A stretch of 64,000 nucleotides of DNA from Anisus vortex (Eukaryota > Mollusca > Gastropoda > Planorbidae): NCBI GenBank assembly GCA_949126835.1, contig OX421500.1:16622181-16686180 (forward strand). The letters are read 5' to 3'. Both the position numbers and the translations under genes were made by a program. The notes under the pieces are model-generated. The model was not told the DNA's origin and did not search any database. It saw nothing but the letters and a program-made list of their open reading frames with translations. Shown one piece after another: positions 28,001 through 40,600 of this stretch. Positions within the stretch are counted from its first letter, which is position 1. Each line of letters starts with the position of its first letter.

Positions 28001-31000
28001 ATCCGGAAAGTCGAGGAGCCTATGGACCAATCTTTGGACCCACTGTCCGAGGACCACTCAAACTACTTCAAGAAGCATGGCAGACCGAATTGGATCTCCT
28101 TGGGCTGAGCAAGTACCTAGATAAGTACATAAATTGTTTGTCTGACATAACTGTTTTCGTTAGAAAAAAATTGTACACTGCTCACATGCAAATGCCATTG
28201 TTGTGTGATGAAAGCAAGGCAAAAATATTATATCATTTGAAAATGATAAAGCCTTACCTTCTGAAAACAATTGGAATAAGCTTGATGTTGTTAACATTGT
28301 TACTCTTAATTGTAAAATTCATGCCTGGAGTTCAGGATGAATTGAATGACAAATTCACTGATAGTTAGTTACCAAACTTACTATTGTAAAACTAAATCCC
28401 TTACTTGTGTTGAAAAAGGACTGAGTAAAAGTATTGTTAGAGTAAATATCATTATAGTGTGATATTTCTAAACAAACTTGTTAGGTTGAGCATTTAAAAT
28501 AATTGCTATAAGAGAAAAAAATCAGTTTTATCCGCAGAATTGGTTTCTAAATCAGAGGACATTATAAATGTGGACTGATTATAAGATATGTTTGAGAAAC
28601 TCTGGAAACGATAATTGAAACATTTGACAGAGGGGATAATTTGATTGAAAAAGATGTAAATGATTTTGAGAAAAGAGAATTTTCTATCACTAAAGTATTG
28701 AGAAATGTTTTATGATTGTACTATGGAAATTTATTTTATCATGTACTGTTGTTGAAATATTGCACTGATTCAAGATGCAAATTTCTACTATGTGAATTTA
28801 TTCATTTGTTCTATTATCATTGAATGTATGATAATGTAGGGTAAAAATAGTTGCAGCAAGGCAGAACTATGACTAAAAAGATTCCAAGAAATGTATTATA
28901 AATGATTTTTCACTTTTAGGATACTGTTACATGAAAAGCAGATCAAAAGTAGAAACTAATAAAACTTATCCTTGTTTTGTATAAATTTAGGATATGTGCC
29001 ACTGACTTGACACTGTAAACCAGAATGGTTGAGAATGTCATGGTTGAGAATTTATAATGTTGACACACCAATGTTCAACTAATGTATTATTAATTAAGGA
29101 TTTCATGTCAAGATTGTAAAACTAATCTATTTTTTTCTGTATTAGTTAAAATAGATTGAATGAATTATACTGACAATCAAAAGACTGGGTAGACCTGAAC
29201 ACTGTGAAAGTGACAGGAGAACCTAGAACCTATGAATAAAATCTTTGTGGAACATGGAAAAGAGCAATGGATTCCAACCTTACCATAACTGAAAAGCTGG
29301 GAGATGGAACCATTCAGACCAGAAATTGTTTTGTAAAAATTGTTAAATTGATTTCTGTCTGAAAAAAAATATAGTCTATGCTCTTTAACTTCTAATCTTT
29401 TATCTTTTGTACTTCAATAATATTGTATTTGAAATGTCTTTAATGTAATCTAAAGAAAATAAGTACTTACTGTTTAGTACTAAGATTGTATGAAGATAAT
29501 ATAATCTGCTTTGATTGATAGTTAATTAAGTAAATTAACCAAATTTGTTTCAAGTAAATCCATGTCTGCATGAAAGATAGAATGTTTCAATTTAAAACTG
29601 CTACGATGTGAACTCTTTTAAAAAAAAAATAATGACCCAGAAAGGTCATGGTAAAATGAGAAATTGAAATTTTTTTTATGAAATTGTCTATAAACTATTT
29701 TAATTCTGGAACAGACTATGTTTAATGTTCTTAAAATAACATAAATGAATTTAATTTTGAGATAATAGTTGTTAAAGAATGCTCATTTAATACGATAACG
29801 TTTTGGTCGCGTAGAGATTTATTTTCTTTGACCTAGGCTGTGATGAGGTAAAAATTTGCATAGCCATGTCAACATTGTTAGAATCAATTGGGAATGAGAG
29901 AGTGAAAAAAAAAAGAGAGAGAGAGAGAAGTGCGGAATTGACCTACATTTTGGGTCGCGTCACAGACAGTTGTCTAATGTTGTCCAAGCCTACAGGCTGA
30001 AAAAAATAATGCCGAGAATTTTTTTGTAACGTGTAATTAGGTCAGGTCTAGTACTTTTTCATCAACGAGTTTTTTCTCGCCTTATGAAAAATAAGTCGTG
30101 TCTGAATAGACATTAAGTAATTTTTTCTTTTGTTGTTTGATTACAAATGTAAAAGATATTAGTTTATAATTAAATGGACGAGAGAGTTTTTTATTAACGT
30201 GGAATGTTAATGGAATGGAAATTATTAAATTGTATAATATTTAACCCTATGTATTTTTCTTGTGTACAAAATTTAGATAAACAATTTAATTGTCCATTGT
30301 TTTGAATTAAAATTGGATGATTGAATGATTGTAGTTAAGCCATTTGATAGGATGAACTTATATTGCATATATTATATGTTATTGTTATCAGTTCGATTGA
30401 ATTATTGGGATAGCCAATTGAACTGTATAGTTTTCCCCGGAATATTTTCTTTTATAATTATTCCTTAAAATTAACATTTTTTAGTATTGTTAAAATGTAA
30501 AAGAAATAATTATAAAACTGTGGAAGGAGGGGGGTGTTACGAATATCGGTCATAAATGAAAGACGTAGTAAAGCATTGACCTCTTAACAAGTGCGTATCA
30601 GAGTCCAAGGCGACCAAGGTTTGACCTTTGTGCCCTGATGGCAGTTTAAATAAAATAATTCGTTCAAACCCGTGGAAATTGGAGGATAATTCTGGATCGT
30701 AGTAATTATAGAAAAAGAGGTTAAAATGCGTATTAGGACCCTGTAGAATCTTCGATGATAGTTTTCTTTGTAAAGTCCCCACCTCCTTAAAGTTAGTTCA
30801 GTTTGAAAGTTTGTAGATTGAAGTCGCTATATTGATACTTGTATATTTAATGTCATTTTGTTGATACTTATGTGGCCATCAGTTGAGGCATTTATTGATC
30901 GTTTATATTGAGTCTACAATTTAAATAAAATTGTTTATTCAACAACTGGAGTTGTTTGATCTATCATTGTTGAGAAAGGTGTGGAAGATAATTATCACGA

Positions 31001-31582
31001 ATATAACTACATTGCTGCATAGACCTGTCAGTCAAGGAACCCCTAGCTTGGGCTACAGATTAGCAGAATCTAGAGACTTCTAATAAAGATACAACTATAT
31101 TCATTGAATCCGATTTAACGAGTCGTAATAATAGTCATCATAGAGGACCATAACAACATGTTGAATAGAAAATTTAATTCTAAGTTTGATTCCAAAGCAA
31201 CAATAAATAAATAAATAGCAAATAAACAAAAACAACACAACATAGGTCTGCGACTTAATGTTTGTCGTAAAAAAATATATCAAACAATCATTAAAAAAAA
31301 ATAAAAGTACTGTCGAATGTTCTTCATCAATGAATAGAACAAAATATATTCGTGTTTTAATTTGCGTCGTAATTTATAGCGGGCAATTTTGTAATTGTTA
31401 TAATGGGTGATGAGTAATGATTTTAACGGGTAATTCATGTTGTAGCGGGCAAATAAAAAATTACCTCACGTTTAAAATCGTGTCGTAGGTCATGCGGGCA
31501 ATCTCATTATAACTGCCTGAGTAGTTAGAGTGTATGTAAACCTAACTTTTAGCCGGTTTGGAGGACCGGGCACATACCGGCT

Positions 31583-31674
<92 letters not shown>

Positions 31675-34600
31675 GAGAGAGAGGGAAAGAGAGAGAGAGA
31701 GAAACACATTTACATATAAATATATACATTGTAGCAATTTAATGGGGTTTTACATAAACAGGTATACTAGTATAAATAATAATTATAAGGATTTTTTATA
31801 TAGTGCAAATATCCATGCTATATTAAGTTTACATTTAGTATGCTTAATGCATTGTTATTCTAAGGTTAGAAGACATTCGCATTTACCCCCCAGTGGAAGA
31901 CAAAGGCAACCAAGAATCAAAACATCTTCGAACAACAAAAGCCTAAACAAAACATCTAACCCGCTAGAATTTAAAGTAGGTGCACTAGAAACCTTCGAAA
32001 GCTTTACAGATACAGCCATCCACATCTATACAGATAGCTCAGCATTTAACGCCACAATAAATGCTGGATTAGGCGCTTACCTGATCTTCCCTGATAAAAA
32101 AATACCTTGAGATAAGTGCACCATGTGGGAACTATTGCACAAACTTTCAAGCAGAAGTAGATGCCATGATTATTGCCTTTGAGACAGTAGAACATAAATA
32201 TAACAACAAACATCTTGCCCCAGCAGATATAGTCATCTTCACCGACTCTCAATCAGCACTTCAAACAGTAGCAAGCAAAACTTCACCAAGCTTGAAAAAA
32301 ATCACCCTATTAGAACACACTCTGGACTACCTAATAAGAACATACAAAATCAACATAACTCTACAATGGATCCCAAGACATATTGGCATACCAGGAAATG
32401 AAAAAGCTGACAGACTGGCTAGAAAGGGAGCTAGCTTGGACCAATATGAACGACCTATCAGCTACAACACAGTGTGCAACATGCTAAAAAACAGAATGGC
32501 TAAATCAATGGGCCCAGGGAACAACTGGAAGAAAAATGTACAGAGAAATGAATCAGCCCAACAAACAAGACAACATTAAGTTCCTCCCCCGCAAAGAACA
32601 ACGCACTATATTCCAGTTGAGAACAGGACATATAGCACTAAACTCACACCTAAATAGAATAAACCCAACTCACCCACCTAACTGCAGACATTGCCCCTGC
32701 CCACAAGAAACTGTGGACCACAACCTGCTTGAATGCCCTGAGCTAACCGACCTCAGATGCACTCTGCTCCCCCCCCCTCAACTTACCTTTACCAACACAC
32801 TATATAGCAGTATTGAACAACTGAAAAAGACATGTAAATATGTTTGTCTGGCATTGACTGCAAGAGAGCAAACAGCTCTGCAGACTGGTTAATAGAAGAA
32901 GAAGAAGAAGAAGTATGTTTTGTGCGATCATGGTACAAATTGCAGTAACAGATGTTTGGATACGTAAAGCTAACATCCGCTAATTAAAGAGAAACGTCTT
33001 AAAACTCTTTTTAAAAGACTCGTTTGTCCCAGAATCTCTTAGAGACTGAGCCAAGCTGTTCAATATAGAATGCGCCACAGATTTAAACTAGCGCACTCCC
33101 TAGGACTAAATATGAACAACAATGAAATCAATGTTAGTTAATAAGACAGATAGATGCTTAGATCAACAATTAGTCAATTTTCTTTGAATACATATTAGAC
33201 GCGTCAAATATACACATCATTCAAAGCGTAGGCTAAATAAGGTATCCCTATTTGAGCAAGCAAATGTAAAAAGAAAAAATCATTTTTTTTTCTAAATTGC
33301 TCGTTTGTCAAGACATATTTAATTCACCCATAAGACTAAGCTAACAATATCTAATTGAAACAGTAATGAATTATAATGGGCTATTTCAAAACATAAGAAT
33401 AGAAAAAAAAATCAAAATGTTTCTACTATTCATTTAAAACTTGAAGAATAAAATATAAAAACAAATCGTTTCGGACTTACTTTCACATACGTTGGGTTGG
33501 ACACTCACGTTGTGAGAAAAGCCAACATCACAATAACACTTGTAATCCGATCCGTTCCTAACACAGAATTCATGTTCACTTTGACATTTCTCGTAGCATG
33601 GATCAAAGATTTCCTCACAATAAATCCCCATGTAGTTATATTTACAGTGACAGTATTCATATCCATCGCACCAATCAGTGTTGTTTCTATTACAGCGACA
33701 CTCATCGGAACAATTCATTCCATATCTCCAGTCACATCTCACGCACGTATTGCCGCCGTCAACATAGACGCACCTGTACCCAGGCTGACAAGGCAATTCT
33801 GCAGTGCACTCGTCTATCTTTTTGTCGCAGTTCTTACTGATTTCATAAGTTGGTTTGCATGTGCAGGTACCGTATGTTTTGCCACATTTTGCAGTGCCAT
33901 TGTGATTGCAGGTGCACTCTTGGGTACAGTTTTCCCCCCATTTCCAGTTATCACATTCTGTAAAGCAGTTACATAACAATACAATTAATGCAAATGTTTC
34001 ATTTTTTTTTATAGATTTACACTTAACATTATTATGCAATCAAATCAATACATTAAGAGAGAGTTAATTTGTAAAATAAAAAAAGAATAATACTAGTAAG
34101 GCATTCAATTTTGTCTTGTGTTTATTGATAGGCCTTCAATGCTTTGATTGATTAATGTTATCTAACCCAGGGTTCGGCAACCTACGGCACGCGTGCCAGA
34201 CTTGGCACGCAGAGATATTTCCAGGGCTTAAGGAGGGTGACTCTTAGGGTGTTGAAACGCTGAATCAACTAGAAATTAGACCCGTGATCTACACAATGAT
34301 TTAATAGATTGATGATCATTGATAACGAATTTTTACAAATTATATGAAATTAAATCCTATTCACACCTTGGTCAGTCTTGCAGATAAAATAACCGCCGCT
34401 GTTGAAGCCGGTGCAAATATCACTCGTAGGACAAAACTTTGGAGACAATCTGAGTTGGTTCGCCAATAGGCAGATGTCCATGGCTGAAAGCAAATGTACA
34501 GATCAAACTCAAACATTGACACATTTATAAGCAATTATGTTTATAACAATTGGTGCTCCCACGAGGACCTAATTTATTAGTTCAAGCTTATTTAAACTTG

Positions 34601-37600
34601 TACAAAGTCATAAAAGGTTAAAACAACATAAGCTTAAGTAAAAAATAAATAAAACGAAAATAACATTTTAACACGACGTCTTTAAATAGATCTTTTCAAA
34701 TACATGATAGATTAATCTAGACACAACAAGTTTTGTTTTGTCCACAATTGATATTTGAAAGCTTTTTGCACCCTTCGATCAAAATATAAATCTGATAATA
34801 GATTTTACCACATTTTTAGAAGCCTAAAGTCCGTATAATATTAATAGTAACGTATTATAGGCCTCTTTCTTTTGTTAATATGTCATATGTGTAGAGATGA
34901 GCACAATAAACAAATAAAAAAAACATATTGCATATTACTATTGAAAAAACACATAGGCCTATATAATAGTCGTTAATGAAGGAAGTAGAATTCTACGTAG
35001 TACCTGTAGCCTACAGGTATACAATTTTTGTAGGCCAATTGCTATGTTGTTTTTGCATTAGGTTTCTATTGTAATTAAAACTTTTAATAAAAAGGATGTA
35101 TAGTTGGTAGGTTATTCAGACCATTTTGAAAAAGGTACTTTTTTTTAAAGCTTTGATGTAAACAGAAATTGTCTACTTTTTGACGAATCAAATTAGCACG
35201 CTAAGCATGTTTATTACAACACATATATTTTACGTCGTTTTAAAATTAGGCTATTGCAAAAAAAAAAAGTTCTAAACGTTTCTCTAATGCATTCTTGCTA
35301 CGATGTTAGTCATATTTTTTTCCAACATTCAAAATTGTTATTTACATTTGTTTAAATGTAGGCTACTCTATCTAACGCCAATAGTTGTAGTTCAAAATAT
35401 TGGTTCCTACTTTTTATGAGAGTACCTAGTTATAAGGAATGGACCAATGAGACACCATTTTTTTAGCGTTAGTTGTCACGTGCGATTTAAGCGTCACATA
35501 GATGTCCAATGTGTTGATGTGTGTGTTGCCGATAAAGACAAGAAACGTTAATCCCTCCCACAGAAGCAAATTATTTCAGTGTATAATAATAAACAGTTTC
35601 TTGACTTTGTACTGAACAAACAACATCGATAAGTAGTGGATCTTTAAAAAAACGGACGAGCATTCCGTGGCTTACAACTAGGGCGTAACGTGGAAATAGC
35701 TGGGTCAAGGTGACATACCAAGACCGTGTCCAAGACATGCCATCATACGGCATGCCAAATAACATAGGGTACGGTCTCCAAAGTCACACGAAATTCTCAT
35801 TTCCCACTTGCGGATCTTTAACCTGGTGGCAAAGCTCGTATTCCGTATTGTCGGCACAACAGGGGCTGTCTCATGTGTCTTAGCTCACCTTGACTTACTT
35901 AACTTAGTTCCTTTGGTTCCTTGTTGAACATAGGGCCTCCGCATTAACTACGGCAAAACCAAACTAGTGAAAGTGAAGACAAATGCCAATGGTATAGAAA
36001 TAGAAGAGATTGAAAACTTTAAATACCTTGGCAGCTACATCACAGCTTATGGAAGAATAGACATGGAAATCTTCCCCAGACTAGCTATGGCAGCTCAGGC
36101 CTTCAACAAACTGAGAAAAATATGTAAGTCATCCTCTCTGCAACTAAGAACAAAACTGAAACAATACAAGGCAAATGTACGCTCAGTCCTTCTCTAAGTG
36201 ACCAATACCAAAATCGAAGCCGCCTCAGAGGGTTTGAAGGTAGATGTCTCCGACGTATACTAAGATTAACTGAAAAGACCACATCTCCAACAGTGAAGTT
36301 CGCAAGAGAACTGGAATAAACTTCATCATCGAAAAATCAAGAAAAGAAGATGGGGATGGCTGGGTCACGTCCTCCGCATGGATAAAAAGAGGGTCTCAAA
36401 AAGTGCATTGAAATGGACACCACCAGGAAAAAGGCGAAGGGCAAGACCAATGGGAACAAGGAGGAGAACAATGAACGAGGAAGCAAAGGCCACCAACAAA
36501 ACATGGCATGAAATTAGATGGCTCGCCCAGGATAGGGAGGCCTGGCGGAACGTTGTTGCTGCCTTATGCACCACGGGAAGCGATAAAGAATAAGATAACA
36601 ACTCTCCAGCGCACTCGATTTCGGGCAGCCTTATTTAGTTCACCCCATGAAAGATTGCAGCTTGTCGTTTCCTCTTTGCAGGAGCGTTTCCGGGTGGTCT
36701 TCGGGCGACCAACCCGTCTTTTTCCCTGGGAGTTCCACTGCAGAGCCAGTCGGGTGATATCCTGTGGGGGTTTCCGTAAGGTGTGCCCAATCCACTGTCA
36801 CTTTCGACTCGCAATGTGCTGTTCGAGAGGATCCTGATTTGTTTGCCGCCACAAGTCAATGTTCTTTACTTTTTATGTCCACCGAATCTTTAGTATGTTG
36901 AGGAGGCAAAGGTTTGAAGCTTATTGCTCAGAGTGTTGGTGACTCTCCATGTCTCTGAGCCGTAGCGAAGCACTGACTTTACGTTGGTGTTGAAGATTCG
37001 TAATTTGCTTCGGACAGACATGGCTGTTGACTTCCAGACTGGCCTCAGGGTGATGAAGGCATGTCTCGCGTTCCCTAGTCTGGCTTTGATGTCTTCGTCC
37101 GAGCCATTTGTTACTGATACTATACTGCCCAGGTCTATGAAAGAAGTGACTTCTTTCAGCTATCTGTCTCCAACCTTGATTGGCTTCTCTTGTTTCTTAA
37201 AGAGGGTCATCGGTTCTGTCTTCTCCAAGTTGATCTGCAGTGTGGTTTTGGGGGCTTCTTGGGCCAGGTTATGTGTTTTTTTGCTGCATGTGCTGGTTAT
37301 TACAAATACTAAATATATTAAATAAAACTAATTTAAAAATGAGCAATGAATATTCAATACTATACACTTCTTTTTCAACAAAACACTTATTAGAATACCA
37401 TAGCCAACTTTCCTATACCTCTAATTTCTACAATTTTTGGCAAAGCTTTAATGACACCTTGACTAAACTTACTATTTGTGCCTTGACCGTTGACAGTGTT
37501 ACTGACCTTTTAAACTAGCCTAGATTCCAAGGGAAAGTTTGAGCCCGTTGTGTTTCTATAACCTAATTAGATTCCTCCCCTTTCCCGCTATCAATTACAA

Positions 37601-40600
37601 AACATTTTTTTAGCCATTGTAATAAAACTACACTGGCATCTACAAGTCGTGACACTGAATTGTAATCGTAACTACAATTGCCCCCACCTACACCCCTTTT
37701 ACAATTACCTCTCTCCTCCTATCTCGCATCTTTCCTTGAAGAAAAACACATATAAGCTCACACACTTGTGTAGATACTTTAATTGGAAGTGTCTCCAATA
37801 GCGCCTTAATGTCTATTGCTAAGGTTTGAGGGCACCATGAGGTCTGGCATGATTGTTATATTGTTGGAAGTTTAATCAATGTACTGTAATTAAGTAATAT
37901 TAATGTTTTGTATTTTCAAGCTAAACCCTGACCTCGCCCTGTCCACCTAGTTTCGAACAAAGAGGAATTGACTCTGTTGTTCTATTAATTAAACGACTTT
38001 CTAACCTGACTTGTGTCTGTGTTTTTGGGAGTGGAAGTTTTTACCCTAGTTACGATTGGCTGTACCCTAACCAATGAGTACTTCTGGGTAATGAGAAGAT
38101 AGACTTTAAAAAAGCCATGTTTCTCCCTTCAGACTTCAGTTGAGTTTAGTTTCTCAGTTGTTCAGTTTGAGTTCAAGTTTTCTAGTTACGTTAACTGTAC
38201 ATAGTGTTTATCACAATTGTTTTTGGACTTGTGTTTTTCTTTACATTTATAATCAATGTGTTTCAAGTATTATTAAATTAAAAAAAACTACAACTATTGT
38301 GCAACTGTTGTTGATCTCAATTGAAATTAAAAGTGTTACATTGAATTAACATTAAAATAAAACCATAATAAATCAAATAATCAAGACAATATACAAACAG
38401 ATAACTCTTGGAATATCGAGCCTACATCTAGACAACAGCCACATATATAATATTGCAGGAGTACGATACAACAGCGAAATTTGTCATACCCATTCTATTC
38501 GATCCCCTTCTCATCCTTTTCGATCATAAGCCTAGTCTAATGATAAATAGGGGTAGCAATTTTATTGTGTACAAACCTAATTGTGTGCATCTCAAATCCC
38601 TGCAAGGCCTAATCAGAAAATAACGTGGTAATGTGTCATATGCTAATGTCAAGGCTACGTGTGTAAACCTCTGCAGCAATTCATCATTGATGTCTTCTCC
38701 AAATGCCAAATAAATGAATGACGACCTTGAAAGGTCACTGTAAATAGAATGTTAAATTTCTATTTATTAAAATATTGATTAAGTACTTTACGTAAATCTG
38801 CCAGTTATAACCTAAACAATGGATTTTATGCCTAACATCACAGTTTATATATCAACTCAATGGGCATTAACCTAGATTAAATTCTTGTCAGAAACATTTA
38901 AAAGTATATAAGGTCTAGTGGGAGTGAATCAGATTGTCACTCTGAATGTCCCTGGTTCAAATCCATGTAAAATTACAAGGATGTTTTACTCAGGGCTTGA
39001 CAGTGATTAAGCAAAGTATAGGTTTCTTGGCATTGCTCTCATTACACAATCCTCGAGTCTCCAATAAGACTAGTGAATAGTTGTGATCATATGAATTTAA
39101 CATTTAACTTTTATTGAAGTGTCTTCTTGTCTAAACTATACAAGTATTGAAAATATATCCAGACAGCAATTTCTTTTTCAATATAAATTAAAGCATATGT
39201 TCTTTACATTACTCTTTATGTTTATAAATTACATTTTTTTATAGGCCCGCTGTAATTAGTCCATGTAATAGTTTTAACAAACAATCATTGTAGTACTCAC
39301 TATATGACAGAGTAATATTCTGGAACAATGTCCTTTGCTGCTTGATAAATAAGCTGTGGTAAACAAGTTTTTTTTTAATGATCAACAAAATATTTCTTTT
39401 TACATGATACATAATACTATTTAAATATCGTTTTCTTAGCATATTATTAAGATCCATTACTAAAGATTGTATTTACCTGTTCATCCTTTATGTCCAAATA
39501 ACTCGTGAAATAAGCAGGTACAATCCGTTTGCTGACGTCATCTATTGTTAAAGGACATTGTGTATTGTTTAAATGCATCTATTTATAGGTATGGTAAGGC
39601 GTATATTTTACTTTTTATCTATATCTTATATACTGACTCTCCTTTCATATAGATTATTGCGTCCTACGCTCATCTGTGGTCCGAGTCTAGTCTTGCATTT
39701 TTATTAATGTTTTAATTGATGTTAGGTTACTGGCTTTCCTTGTTTGTTCAGGTAACCCATTCCATGCCCGAATGTCACTCGGTAAGAAAGAATACTTATA
39801 TGCATTTATTATCGCATAAGGGATAAGGAAAGTGTTTTTTGTCCTTTTTCTTATCTGGACATCGCAACATGTTGTTATTGGCTTGTATTTCTAAATTATA
39901 GTTTAATGCCTTATGTATTGATATTGGTATATTGAGATTACTACGGTATAAACACTATTTCAAGTAAAACCTACCTATAACCGACACATTATAATGTAAA
40001 GGAAGCTGTACTCTACTGGCTTGAAATTCCTACCACCACAAAAAAAAAAAGAATAAATAACATTTTGCCTTTAGTAAACCATTTAAAGTGTATATTTTTT
40101 TATGACAATTTCGTTTTTTTAAGCAACACAAATTACAAAATATTTTATACTTTATATTATCTATTAACTTATTAAAAAAATAACAACAACTCAATCACTT
40201 ACCCACTGCGGATACCAAAAATCGTTAGTATTTATGTTAAGTACCATTCTTAAAAACATTTCTGTTGTGCTGACATTAGCTAGAGGCAAAGTATTTATTA
40301 TAGAAACTGTGTCATAGGCACTGAAAAAAAGAAAATGGAGAAAACATTTCATCAAGTTAATTAATTAGACCCTGGCAGAGGCACTGAAAGTAAGAAAATA
40401 GAGCAAACATTTCATCAAGTTAATTAATAAGACCCTGGCAAAAGCACTGAAAATAAGAAAACAGTAGAGAAAACATTCATCAAGTTAATTTAAAGACCAA
40501 GTGAAGAGGTTTTTCTCAAAGGAACGAGATTTGGAATAGCCTTATACGGCAGTGACGTATCACAAGGGAAATAAATAAATAAAAATAGACGCTATAAATG

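Larger units (their letters stand above)
24784..31159 (+). mobile_element. Gypsy/ERV-like LTR retrotransposon, pol-deleted
   Basis: Two 621-base LTRs enclose a 5.1 kb interior, and the 4-base target duplication ACAT flanks the whole (24784-24787, 31156-31159). The target matches the uninterrupted sister units. The LTRs differ at six positions (about 1%), so the insertion is recent. Interior: tRNA-Pro type primer site, frameshifted gag, a protease frame joined to integrase scraps, 2.1 kb non-coding DNA, polypurine tract. RT and RNase H are absent, so movement would need enzymes from elsewhere. Confidence 0.92.

Noticed and set aside
31490..31742. Frames with YIYIYI and SLSLSL runs
   Set aside because: Translation of TA and GA microsatellites.
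36984..37518. Plus-strand frames of 113 and 92 codons
   Set aside because: The first is the shadow of the minus-strand LINE fragment; the second has no motif.
40321..40448. Upstream acceptors for module A exon 8
   Set aside because: Using the next acceptor adds 21 codons that include an in-frame stop, while the nearest acceptor matches module B.
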